DNA of 23,703 nucleotides. It comes from a virus. Shown here one piece after another: positions 12,896 to 19,902 of the stretch. The notes beneath the pieces are model-generated. The model had not been told where the DNA came from. It did not search any database and saw nothing but the letters and a program-made list of their open reading frames with translations. The translations under genes and the position numbers were made by a program. Where the stretch lies: IMG/VR virus record IMGVR_UViG_3300007346_000250, positions 1 to 23,703 of that record, one strand, 5' to 3'. The stretch's first letter is position 1, and every line of letters begins with the position of its first letter.

Positions 12896-13113
12896 GATGA
12901 TAAAATCAACTCAACAGTAAGACTGTAACCAAAAATAATTATTGATTTGTAGATAGCAAAGCCTCCACCAATCTGAAACAACACACAGAAATTTATCTTT
13001 GATTTCTTATCTCTTTCAAGTTCAATGTTCAACTTGGAGTCGAACAATTCCCAACGAGTTCCAGAGAGATTGCATCGATTCCACTTTTCTGTCTTTAGTA
13101 ATTTCATAGCCAT
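12892..13113 (-). CDS. Hypothetical protein with hydrophobic C-terminus
   Basis: This 73-aa ORF starts MAMKLLKTEKWNRCNLSGTR. The first half is basic and polar; the second (CVLFQIGGGFAIYKSIIIFG, then YSLTVELILSS) is rich in beta-branched and hydrophobic residues and could be a membrane-facing hairpin or buried strands. The ATG at 13113 follows AGGAG by six bases. The stop overlaps the next start (ATGA). Its function is unknown. Confidence 0.6.
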   Translation of the reverse strand: MAMKLLKTEKWNRCNLSGTRWELFDSKLNIELERDKKSKINFCVLFQIGGGFAIYKSIIIFGYSLTVELILSS

Positions 13114-13178
13114 TCAGGTCTCCTATCTGGAATTCTAAGGTAATTATCTGTCACCCAAGGTTTAGATGCAATGTACAT
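13104..13178 (-). CDS. Possible 24-aa micropeptide
   Basis: An ATG at 13178, one base after the upstream stop codon, opens MYIASKPWVTDNYLRIPDRR followed by PEWL and a TGA that overlaps the second ATG of the next gene. It would fill an otherwise empty 66-base gap. Gap-filling and composition favour it; the lack of a Shine-Dalgarno sequence and the very short length argue against it. Confidence 0.3.
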   Translation of the reverse strand: MYIASKPWVTDNYLRIPDRRPEWL

Positions 13179-13179
13179 T

Positions 13180-13629
13180 TTAAGCATCAAAGGTAGAAAT
13201 ACTTGTGTCCAGTTTGAACTCATCAGGCATTGCCCTCACGAATGGTGTGGGTTCTTTACCAGATCTACCTGTGGGATCACCTGTGGGAAATATCTCCTTT
13301 GCTGCGTGAAGAGTTTGAAGACAACTGTGTTTCTTTCCATACCTCATCTTGTACTCATCACAGAGTGCAAACCCATGAGCAATCAACCACTGCCAGTTCA
13401 TTACAAACTCAGATGCCCACTTAGTGCAGGGATGATTGCGAAAAGCACCCTTCTCAGTGGCATAGGGAGTACCGTCTGCTTTGGGAAGGGTGCCAAATCC
13501 ATGTCCCCATTTCTTAGATGCGACAATGGCCAACATTTGGCATGTTTCCAAGGGCATCTTGCAAACATGACGGTCAGGAAGCACCCTGGCACATTCCCAA
13601 GGGTCCGGCGAAGTCACAAAAATATTCAT
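13180..13629 (-). CDS. Conserved phage protein of unknown function (NHPCTxW family)
   Basis: The 149-aa product starts MNIFVTSPDPWECARVLPDR and is marked by HVCKMPLETCQMLAI, FRNHPCTKWASEFVMNWQWL, ALCDEYKMRYGKKHS and FVRAMPDEFKLD. I know this pattern from many phages of water bacteria, where the protein is usually unlabelled. The conserved His, Trp, Glu and Tyr residues suggest a binding or catalytic pocket, but I know no proven activity. It overlaps the membrane-protein gene upstream by four bases. Length is typical for the family. Confidence 0.75.
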   Translation of the reverse strand: MNIFVTSPDPWECARVLPDRHVCKMPLETCQMLAIVASKKWGHGFGTLPKADGTPYATEKGAFRNHPCTKWASEFVMNWQWLIAHGFALCDEYKMRYGKKHSCLQTLHAAKEIFPTGDPTGRSGKEPTPFVRAMPDEFKLDTSISTFDA

Positions 13630-13856
13630 AACGAAAGGTGAATGAACTTAGAAAGGTCGATCATGGCAAAGAAGGCCTCCAACGCCACGATGTCCCATGT
13701 TCGTATTCTAACAGCAAATGGGATCATTGCGATGTTTGCAAAGAATCTTATTGTAACTCCAGTCTTCACATCAATGTAAAGAAGAACAAAGTAACCCACG
13801 ATCATCATCGCGGCCCCTATGATCCTTAAGTAATCATCTTGTCTTAAATTCTTCAT
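13626..13856 (-). CDS. Small membrane protein, two to three predicted spans
   Basis: The 76-aa product has a polar start (MKNLRQDDYLR), a long hydrophobic span IIGAAMMIVGYFVLLYIDV, a second span FFANIAMIPFAVRI, and a third weaker one (IVALEAFFAMIDL). There is no cleavable signal peptide. The ATGA overlaps at both ends show co-translation with its oxygenase and NHPCTxW neighbours. The function is unknown; an inner-membrane or thylakoid location is inferred from hydrophobicity only. Confidence 0.7.
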   Translation of the reverse strand: MKNLRQDDYLRIIGAAMMIVGYFVLLYIDVKTGVTIRFFANIAMIPFAVRIRTWDIVALEAFFAMIDLSKFIHLSL

Positions 13857-14431
13857 ATAAAATTAGAATTCAATAGAATTCGATTAGGTGAATCTGTAGC
13901 TGACATTCCAGTGTGAATATGATTCCCAGGAAACAAAACAAGTCTATTTTCCTTAGGATAAACTCTCTCTTTCTCTGTGAGATTAAGATTCTCTGGAACA
14001 TCCCCTCTCATCAGTCTTTCATTGTAAATGACTGTGGGTCCGTTACAAGTGGTGAAATAGAAGATTGTTGTGTGGTGATATCCGTTCAGATCAATGTGTG
14101 CTCCAAACTTAACTTGTTCTTCACCCCGATATGTTGTCATATCTAGCCGAGATCTTCCGACCACTTTGAACCCAAACTCTCTCTTAATCTTCTCATTGAT
14201 TGAAAAGATGTAATCCTTGTTTGGTAGTTTGTGATAGATATCTGGTTTCTTTGCAGCAACAAAGGTGCATCCAAAACCATAGTAGAATCTTGGATCACCT
14301 TCTCCACTCATGGAGATGTTCTTTTGGAAATGATATTGTTGTTCATGCGAATCAATCTTGGACTTGGCTTGCTCGAAGAAGTCAGACTCCATGAAATCAT
14401 CGAGAACAACAATCTTATTTCTTTCATTCAT
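13853..14431 (-). CDS. 2OG-Fe(II) oxygenase
   Basis: This 192-aa protein carries H112-x-D114 in KFGAHIDLNGYHHTT, with the distal His in FPGNHIHTGM (H173, or H171) and R184 in SPNRILLNSNF for 2-oxoglutarate binding. YFTTCNGPTVIYNE and ENRLVLFPGN are core strands of the double-stranded beta-helix. The substrate is unknown; cyanophage enzymes of this type are thought to modify proteins or nucleic acid bases, without firm evidence here. It differs clearly from the oxygenase at 3835-4356. The ATG overlaps the L,D-transpeptidase stop by four bases. Confidence 0.85.
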   Translation of the reverse strand: MNERNKIVVLDDFMESDFFEQAKSKIDSHEQQYHFQKNISMSGEGDPRFYYGFGCTFVAAKKPDIYHKLPNKDYIFSINEKIKREFGFKVVGRSRLDMTTYRGEEQVKFGAHIDLNGYHHTTIFYFTTCNGPTVIYNERLMRGDVPENLNLTEKERVYPKENRLVLFPGNHIHTGMSATDSPNRILLNSNFI

Positions 14432-14811
14432 TGTCGAATATAAACAGGAACTCCTCGTTCTGTACTTTGGAATACAAACTTTGCTGCCTCATGTCCCATC
14501 CGAATACAACCCAAAGAGTATGGAGTTCCAAGAGGTTGATGTTCGTTTGGTTTTGGGTGCAGACAATAAGTGTCTGGACGAATCCCAGGACCATTTAGAC
14601 ACAACACATTATCAAGATTGATTCTTCCATAGTTACCAACAAAGTCGGTGTTTGCATACTTGGAACCAACATAAAACTCACCTGTGGGTGTAGGTGTTGA
14701 TGGCTTTCCGGTGGAGACCAGAGTTGAAAAAACCATCTGACCATTGTTGTCAAAGGCGTACAACTTCTGGTCAGAGAGATCAACAACGAGTGATGCAAAA
14801 AGTTCGATCAT
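14428..14811 (-). CDS. L,D-transpeptidase (YkuD domain)
   Basis: The 127-aa product is a bare YkuD catalytic domain. LVVDLSDQKLYAFDNNGQMV and STGKPSTPTPTGEFYVGSKY are the usual opening strands, and the active-site block has histidines at 85 and 91 followed by SLGCIRM with catalytic Cys102 and Arg104. L,D-transpeptidases form or exchange cross-links in peptidoglycan through an acyl-cysteine. There is no signal peptide or transmembrane anchor, so export must come from lysis, an unknown route, or the enzyme acts on precursors. It sits directly after gp45 with an ATGA overlap, among replication genes. The similarity to cyanobacterial proteins suggests host origin. Confidence 0.88.
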   Translation of the reverse strand: MIELFASLVVDLSDQKLYAFDNNGQMVFSTLVSTGKPSTPTPTGEFYVGSKYANTDFVGNYGRINLDNVLCLNGPGIRPDTYCLHPKPNEHQPLGTPYSLGCIRMGHEAAKFVFQSTERGVPVYIRQ

Positions 14812-15476
14812 GAGACGAAAGTTGAATCAGGTTCAAGGGCGATGTAATAAGTCAAATCACGATTCTGACTGGAGAAACGTGACAGAAGCTTAGAGGAAAC
14901 CACTACATCGTAGGTTCCCGGAAGAATCTTGAGGTTTTCTTCTTTGAAGTTGAAGACAAAATCCAAGTCAGTTTCACCAACGACAATGGAGAAATCATTA
15001 GATGTGTCATTTTTCTTATCCCTCGCGACGAGTTTGATCACACCAGCTTCACCAATGGCAGAAATATCAGGAGCCTGAAACACAGAAGCTGCTTTCTTCA
15101 GTTGTGCGAGATCCTGAGATGTCAAGACAAAACACACATCCTCTGAGGGAAGTGAGATCTCCTTATCTGGAGGAGAAACGATCACAGAAGGATCAGCAAA
15201 GAAGAACTTAGAACGCTTCTTGCCTTCTCGAATGAGAACATACTCATCATTTGTGAAGTCAAGTTCAGGATTCTGAAGAAGACTCAGTGCGTTCAAGAAC
15301 TGATTCAGATCATAAATGCCAAAGTCCTTTGGGATCTCTTCTGTGATGGTTGCTTCTGCAAGAATGTTTTTCATTACAGAAATAGACCTAAGTCGATCTC
15401 CAGCCTTAAAAAGAATTGACTGATTGATTGAAGAAAAATTCTTCAGAATGTTGATAGTAGAGTCAGAAAGTTTCAT
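14808..15476 (-). CDS. 45: Sliding clamp gp45
   Basis: This 222-aa protein starts MKLSDSTINILKNFSSINQS and has YDLNQFLNALSLLQNPELDF, LTSQDLAQLKKAASVFQAPD and YDVVVSSKLLSRFSSQNRDL, as in T4 gp45 (228 aa). The trimeric ring holds the polymerase on DNA and, in T4, also activates late transcription with gp33 and gp55. It starts two bases after the stop of the DUF3310 gene, behind the promoter at 15931-15959. Seven annotated genes and one possible micropeptide separate it from gp44, whereas in T4 the two are adjacent. Confidence 0.94.
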   Translation of the reverse strand: MKLSDSTINILKNFSSINQSILFKAGDRLRSISVMKNILAEATITEEIPKDFGIYDLNQFLNALSLLQNPELDFTNDEYVLIREGKKRSKFFFADPSVIVSPPDKEISLPSEDVCFVLTSQDLAQLKKAASVFQAPDISAIGEAGVIKLVARDKKNDTSNDFSIVVGETDLDFVFNFKEENLKILPGTYDVVVSSKLLSRFSSQNRDLTYYIALEPDSTFVS

Positions 15477-15478
15477 TA

Positions 15479-15904
15479 TTATTGAGGATAAGTTTCACGT
15501 TGTGAGTTTTTGTCGTTAAAGTACATCAGAAGAACAGCATAATGTAAGATCTTCATAATGTCACGTCGTGCGGTGCCTTTCTTATCATAACGAGAGGCAT
15601 ATTTGAGAATGTTGCTCCGACAGAATTCTTCTCCATCCCCACACGCCTCAATCAGATCCAGGGTTTGAATCTTGTCATCACCAGCAGAATAGTGTTGATT
15701 ATATGTTCGGGAAATGTATTCTTTCAGTTCTTCGAGAATCTTGTCCTCTTCATATTTGTAACGATTAGGACCTTTGTCATTACCAACATCCAAAGTAAAG
15801 GTAATCGAATCCGAAGGTTCTGATCCTGTGAGTGATACGCAATCCCTGCCATCACCCCCAAAGATTATCACATCACCCTCAAATGGAGGAATAGAATCTT
15901 TCAT
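15479..15904 (-). CDS. DUF3310 (SaV-like) protein
   Basis: The C-terminal 80 residues fit the DUF3310 pattern: YNQHYSAGDDKIQTLDLIEA, FCRSNILKYASRYDKKGTAR and RDIMKILHYAVLLMYF, a helical domain common in phage genomes. The N-terminal 60 residues (PPFEGDVIIFGGDGRDCVSL) are acidic and not recognised. It is sometimes thought to relate to nucleotide kinase-like functions, but no activity is established. It is the first gene behind a good promoter and leads the gp45 to regA chain. Confidence 0.8.
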   Translation of the reverse strand: MKDSIPPFEGDVIIFGGDGRDCVSLTGSEPSDSITFTLDVGNDKGPNRYKYEEDKILEELKEYISRTYNQHYSAGDDKIQTLDLIEACGDGEEFCRSNILKYASRYDKKGTARRDIMKILHYAVLLMYFNDKNSQRETYPQ

Positions 15905-15930
15905 ATTGCAGGACTTTATAATGTGTTTTT

Positions 15931-15959
15931 ATGATAACTGATTTGACACTCAATGTCAA
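15931..15959 (-). promoter_or_regulatory. Sigma70-type early promoter for the gp45 cluster
   Basis: The minus strand has -35 TTGACA (15959-15954), a 17-bp spacer and -10 TATCAT (15936-15931). The ATG of the DUF3310 gene at 15904 would be about 20 bases from the start of transcription. The -35 lies inside a palindrome, TTTGACA-N5-TGTCAAA (15942-15960), which could be an operator. The -35 also overlaps the stop codon of the preceding gene. Confidence 0.75.
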
Positions 15960-16117
15960 ATCAACTGAGTGAATTGATTGTATACGCTAACAAAATCTTC
16001 TGGTGTGTAAATCTCAGCGAATACTTGTTTATCTTCATCGAAGAGAAGACCAAATTCCCCCTCCTCATCAGACAAGGCGAAATACTTAATGTTCTCAGTG
16101 ATTTTTACAACTTTCAT
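15956..16117 (-). CDS. 53-aa hypothetical protein
   Basis: The product starts MKVVKITENIKYFALSDEEG and continues EFGLLFDEDKQVFAEIYTPE, ending with a short helix (DFVSVYNQFTQLI). It looks like a small alpha/beta fold of two or three strands. The ATG at 16117 has GGAGA six bases upstream; the longer reading from 16177 would run through the terminator hairpin and is rejected. It lies alone between the gp46 terminator and the gp45-cluster promoter. Its function is unknown. Confidence 0.65.
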   Translation of the reverse strand: MKVVKITENIKYFALSDEEGEFGLLFDEDKQVFAEIYTPEDFVSVYNQFTQLI

Positions 16118-16140
16118 GGTTTCTCTCCATAACACAAGGA

Positions 16141-16182
16141 TATAATAACAAACCCCCTGATGGGGGGGATCCATCAAGGGGG
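16141..16182 (-). terminator. Rho-independent terminator after gp46
   Basis: On the minus strand CCCCC-T-TGATGG pairs with CCATCA-GGGGG, giving an 11-bp stem with one bulged T and a C-rich loop. TTTGTTATTATA follows, a moderate U-run. It lies about 30 bases after the gp46 stop and should end the gp55-gp47-DUF3110-gp46 transcript. Confidence 0.75.
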
Positions 16183-16213
16183 ACTCTTATTGAAATGTAA
16201 CACAATTTTAGTC

Positions 16214-17932
16214 TCAGTCAGTCTCAGATAAGAATGAGAAGTTCTTTTCCTTGGAAAATGTGAGGACTCTGGAGAACTTATCCTCCAATCCTTGCTTATG
16301 GCTAATCACAAAGATGTTTGCGTCTGTCACAACATAACGCAAAATCTTTAACAGGTCATCACTTCCCGCACTGTCCAAACTTGAATCAAAAACTTCGTCA
16401 AACAAAATGAGGTTGGTATTCACTGAGTTCTTGTAACGGGCGACTTCCCTCCAGGCAAGAATCAATGCCAGGTCAATCCGAGACTTCTCACCCTCACTAA
16501 AGGAAGCATAAGAGAAGTCCTCATGAATGGGAGACTCAACAGTTTCATTGAACTCCTCATCCAGTTTGAAATTGATGTAGAAGTCCATCGATTGCAGATA
16601 CTTATTGACCTGCTGATTAATCAATGGAAGGTATTTCTTGATGATCTTTGCCTTCACTCCACCATCTTTCAGGAGTGAGTAGGTAAAATCATGGTAGGAG
16701 ATTGTCTCCTTCTTCTCTGCCAGTTTTTCGTATGTTTTTTGAAGACTCTCCTTAAACTCTTCTAACTTCTCATGTTCAGAATTCTTATTCTCGACTCGAT
16801 CGATAATGTCTTGAATTTCCGATTCCAGTTGATTGACTTGTCGCTGACAAACAGCAATGTGAGAATTGTTTGAAGTAATTCCATTCAGAATCTTAGTAAT
16901 TTCTCCAGATAATTTGTGAAAAGAGGACTCTCTCAGCTCTTCCTCTTTAATTGCTTCCTGAAGTTCTTCGAACCCAGCCTGCAATTCCTTTGCTTCATTT
17001 TGAGAGTCATCAATTCTATTTAACCGAAATGATTCTTCAATGTCCTGATTGCAGGTGGGACAAACCGAATTATCAGTAAAAAATTTATGTTCCTTTACAA
17101 TTGAAGAAATCTTCTGTGAGAGTTTTCCTTTTAGGGTTCCAAACTGACGAAGACGATCAGAAGATCCCTCATATTGTTTAATCTCTTCTCTTTTGAGTTC
17201 AACAACCTCATCGGAGTTATTGTTCTCATCAATCTTTTCTTCCACCTCTTTCAGAAGTTTAGAGATTCGATTTCTTTTCTGTTTGATCTGAAAGTTGCTA
17301 TCATTCTCAATCTCATCGATAAAACGTTTCTGCATTTCAACCTTATCAATGAGAGATTCCTTTCTCAGATTCAGTGTCTTAATCTCCTCCCTGATGGTTC
17401 TAATCTTCTCTTTGATAAGAGAGTTCATTGAGGAGAAGATCTTGATGTCCAGAAGGTCCTCAACCACCTCTCTGCGGGAATTGGTGGGGAGTTGCATGAA
17501 GGGGATAAAGGTGGATGAACCCAAAATAATTATTTGAGAGAATGATTTGTGATTCATCTTCAGAACATTCTGTTCCAACCACTTCTGTTGATCAATGACA
17601 GAAGCGCTTTGATCCAGTTCTTCACCATCTCTATGAATCTTGAAAAGATTGGGTTTGATGCCTCTCTCAATCTTCCACTCTGTTTTATTGATGGTGAACT
17701 CAATTTCCACCAAAGTTCCTTTCTCATTCACAGAGTTGATGAGTTGATTCTTCGTGATTTTTCTAAACGCCTTGCCATACAAAACAAAAGATAGCGCATC
17801 AAGGATTGTTGATTTGCCAGATCCATTTGCACCAATAATCAAAGTGGTGTTTGTTTTATTCAGTTGAACTTCTGTAAACTGATTACCAGTCGAAAGAAAA
17901 TTTCTCCATCTAATCTTTTCAAAGCAAATCAT
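16214..17932 (-). CDS. 46: Recombination exonuclease subunit gp46 (Rad50/SbcC-like)
   Basis: This 572-aa SMC-type ATPase has Walker A GANGSGKS (34-41), long coiled-coil arms around a zinc-hook CPTC (residues 291-294), an ABC signature SFSEGEKSRIDL and Walker B LILFDEVFDSSLD. With gp47 it forms the nuclease complex that resects DNA ends for recombination-dependent replication and degrades host DNA. The length is close to T4 gp46 (560 aa). It ends just before a terminator. It is nine bases downstream of the DUF3110 gene. Confidence 0.95.
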   Translation of the reverse strand: MICFEKIRWRNFLSTGNQFTEVQLNKTNTTLIIGANGSGKSTILDALSFVLYGKAFRKITKNQLINSVNEKGTLVEIEFTINKTEWKIERGIKPNLFKIHRDGEELDQSASVIDQQKWLEQNVLKMNHKSFSQIIILGSSTFIPFMQLPTNSRREVVEDLLDIKIFSSMNSLIKEKIRTIREEIKTLNLRKESLIDKVEMQKRFIDEIENDSNFQIKQKRNRISKLLKEVEEKIDENNNSDEVVELKREEIKQYEGSSDRLRQFGTLKGKLSQKISSIVKEHKFFTDNSVCPTCNQDIEESFRLNRIDDSQNEAKELQAGFEELQEAIKEEELRESSFHKLSGEITKILNGITSNNSHIAVCQRQVNQLESEIQDIIDRVENKNSEHEKLEEFKESLQKTYEKLAEKKETISYHDFTYSLLKDGGVKAKIIKKYLPLINQQVNKYLQSMDFYINFKLDEEFNETVESPIHEDFSYASFSEGEKSRIDLALILAWREVARYKNSVNTNLILFDEVFDSSLDSAGSDDLLKILRYVVTDANIFVISHKQGLEDKFSRVLTFSKEKNFSFLSETD

Positions 17933-17941
17933 TTTCGCAAC

Positions 17942-18214
17942 TCATACAAAATCACTCTGGCCATCAGGGGGTATTACAACATCTTGAGGAGTGATGATTG
18001 TGTACTTGTGTCCGTGTTTTTCACAAGCCTCAATCATAATCTCTTCATCAACTTTCATTGGAACCATTTCAGGATAATCCTGTGCATCGAGATGTTGTAC
18101 AAATCGATCCGCATCTTCCTGTTCTTCAAAGATAAAAAGCACTTCCTCACCTTCTCTGTCGACAACAGAGTAAGCTCCTTCTGTTTCATGTCCTTTGATG
18201 GTGAGGATGTACAT
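17942..18214 (-). CDS. DUF3110 protein
   Basis: The 90-aa protein starts MYILTIKGHETEGAYSVVDR and shows the DUF3110 traits: VLFIFEEQEDADRFVQHLDA, then QDYPEMVPMKVDEEIMIEAC. This family is largely restricted to cyanobacteria, plants and cyanophages, so it is one of the better markers for a cyanobacterial host. No biochemical role is known. It lies between gp47 and gp46 (its ATG overlaps the gp47 stop by one base), a spot where T4 also has small genes. Confidence 0.85.
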   Translation of the reverse strand: MYILTIKGHETEGAYSVVDREGEEVLFIFEEQEDADRFVQHLDAQDYPEMVPMKVDEEIMIEACEKHGHKYTIITPQDVVIPPDGQSDFV

Positions 18215-19254
18215 TAAATCGCTTCGCAGGCCTCCTGATAGATTTCACGAATCAATTTCTGAATTACTGGTTTATCCAACTCAGTATCAGATTCTTCAAT
18301 ATAACGATTCAGAATACTCAGAGTATCTTCTGATTCTTCTGCTTCAAATTCCTCAGATTCCATCAGTTGGAAGTTCTCAATGACCTTAAGTTCTGCCACT
18401 CCAACGGAGTAAAGTTTGTCAATGAACTTCTCGAACTTAATGTTATCTGACTTTTTACGAACGATCACTTTCACAATCTTATTTTCCAGTTCTCTGGCAT
18501 CAAAGAGTTGATGGTCTGTGTCTTCGTAATAAACATTATAAAACATTCTGAAGGGATTGTTCACATAATCCCATTCCAAAGTGTCTGTCTCAAGAATTAC
18601 AAATCCTCTTCGGTCGGCCACATCATTCCAGAACATTTCGTAGGGATTGCCGATATAGAAGACTCTAGAATCATTCGATCGAGTGTGGTAGTGGCCGCTG
18701 AAGACCAACGAGAAGTTCTTAAAGATGTTGCTGTCCATACCATCTTCCATGACGCAACCTCGATGAGGCATAAATCCTCTGCACTCAAGGTGCCCCACCG
18801 ACATCTTGCAAGTTGAATCTTGAATGGTCTGGAGAGTAACTTTGCGATTTTCTTCATTGATCCACGGAATAAAAAGAATTGGCAGATTTCCAATTGGAAC
18901 TTCTGTTGCCTCTGTGTACACACTTATATTGTGGTACTCATTCAAAAGTAAGTCAACAGATGTAACTGCGTTTGTGTTCTTATAATAAGAATCATGATTG
19001 CCAGAAACAATGTGAGTGTCAATGTTTCTTTCTTTGAGAGGTTCAAACACAACTCTCTTTGCCCATGTCAGTGCAGCAAAATCAATTCCTTTGCGACTGT
19101 CAAAGACATCACCCATGTGAATCACAGTGTCAATCCCATGCTCATCTAATGCTGGAAAGAAAATCTCATTGTAAAACTTCTCAAAATAATCATGAAAGAG
19201 TTTAGAGCCTTTTCTGCAACCGTAGTGGGTATCGGTCAAAATTGCAACCTTCAT
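18214..19254 (-). CDS. 47: Recombination exonuclease subunit gp47 (Mre11/SbcD-like)
   Basis: This 346-aa metallophosphoesterase has all the expected motifs: TDTHYG (D8, H10), GDVFD (48-52), SGNHDSY (84-90), VGHLECRG and FSGHYHTRS. It is the nuclease partner of gp46. The C-terminal part is an acidic cap (EEFEAEESEDTLS). Length agrees with T4 gp47 (339 aa). Its ATG overlaps the gp55 stop by four bases, so the late sigma factor and the nuclease complex are co-expressed from the promoter at 19811-19839. Confidence 0.95.
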   Translation of the reverse strand: MKVAILTDTHYGCRKGSKLFHDYFEKFYNEIFFPALDEHGIDTVIHMGDVFDSRKGIDFAALTWAKRVVFEPLKERNIDTHIVSGNHDSYYKNTNAVTSVDLLLNEYHNISVYTEATEVPIGNLPILFIPWINEENRKVTLQTIQDSTCKMSVGHLECRGFMPHRGCVMEDGMDSNIFKNFSLVFSGHYHTRSNDSRVFYIGNPYEMFWNDVADRRGFVILETDTLEWDYVNNPFRMFYNVYYEDTDHQLFDARELENKIVKVIVRKKSDNIKFEKFIDKLYSVGVAELKVIENFQLMESEEFEAEESEDTLSILNRYIEESDTELDKPVIQKLIREIYQEACEAI

Positions 19255-19760
19255 TTCCTTAACTTGGAATGAACATTGTCTTTAATTTGGTTGTAATCAC
19301 TCCAATTTGATGCATCTAACTCATTAGCATCAAACACTTCATCAAAATCAGTTCTTTCTAAAATCTTGTTCTTAATCTCCAGTTGCTTCTTCTCCATGGA
19401 GATTCTCCTTAGGAAAGCAAAATAAATGATTTGTGTGAAATAAGCAAATGGATTCTTTGACTTCTCTGGGTTAAAATTGAGAATGTAACGCACACAATTC
19501 TCAATCCCATCGCAAATCATGTCTTCCTTAAACATGTAATTCACAAAGTTTGGGCGATAAGAAAGGCGTGTTGCCATCTTCAAAAAACATTCACCAATGT
19601 AATGGGGAATCTGAGGCCTCTCTTTCCATTCTTTTAATTGATCTAAATCAACTCCAGCCTCAGTGGCCGCTCTCTTCACCTCAGCAATGTAATTCTCCAG
19701 TGCTTCCAGGAATTCCTGATTATTAACATAATGCTCTGGTGGTTTCTTTGATTTCGCCAT
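19251..19760 (-). CDS. 55: Late-transcription sigma factor gp55
   Basis: This 169-aa protein starts MAKSKKPPEHYVNNQEFLEA and contains PHYIGECFLKMATRLSYRPN, FKEDMICDGIENCVRYILNF and KNPFAYFTQIIYFAFLRRI, the sigma region 2-like core of T4 gp55. It directs host RNA polymerase to ATAAATA-type late promoters with help from the gp45 clamp. In-frame starts further up (ATG 19787, GTG 19799) are possible; none has a good ribosome-binding site. The chosen start is the one that agrees with my memory of cyanophage homologues. Confidence 0.92.
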   Translation of the reverse strand: MAKSKKPPEHYVNNQEFLEALENYIAEVKRAATEAGVDLDQLKEWKERPQIPHYIGECFLKMATRLSYRPNFVNYMFKEDMICDGIENCVRYILNFNPEKSKNPFAYFTQIIYFAFLRRISMEKKQLEIKNKILERTDFDEVFDANELDASNWSDYNQIKDNVHSKLRK

Positions 19761-19791
19761 TACTGAGTAAGTCTTACTAAAAGTCATATGA

Positions 19792-19810
19792 AACTTCACT
19801 TACTGAAGTT
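19792..19810 (-). repeat. Palindrome AACTTCA-N5-TGAAGTT at the gp55 transcription start
   Basis: Two perfect seven-base arms with a five-base centre lie immediately after the -10 element of the gp55 promoter, covering the likely start of transcription. The same arms occur in the uvsW leader (21766-21781). It may be an operator or a 5' mRNA stem. Confidence 0.6.
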
Positions 19811-19839
19811 ATGTTATCAGTAAATGTAAAGATTGTCAA
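19811..19839 (-). promoter_or_regulatory. Sigma70-type early promoter for gp55-gp47-gp46
   Basis: The minus strand has -35 TTGACA (19839-19834), a 17-bp spacer and an extended -10 TGATAACAT (core 19816-19811). A 10-bp perfect palindrome, CAAGCGCTTG (19837-19846), overlaps the -35, and another palindrome follows the -10. It is expected to be used by host RNA polymerase early in infection. Confidence 0.82.
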
Positions 19840-19902
19840 GCGCTTGCCAAACTCTCTTGGGAATGTTACACTCATCCTTGTTACAGTTTCAGAATTAAAG
19901 CT

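Noticed and set aside
13171-13641. Plus-strand open frame of 156 codons
   Set aside because: It is antisense to the NHPCTxW gene, whose conserved motifs and ATGA coupling make that strand the coding one.
16118-16177. N-terminal extension of the 53-aa gene from 16177
   Set aside because: The extension is read from the terminator hairpin, while the ATG at 16117 has a good GGAGA site.
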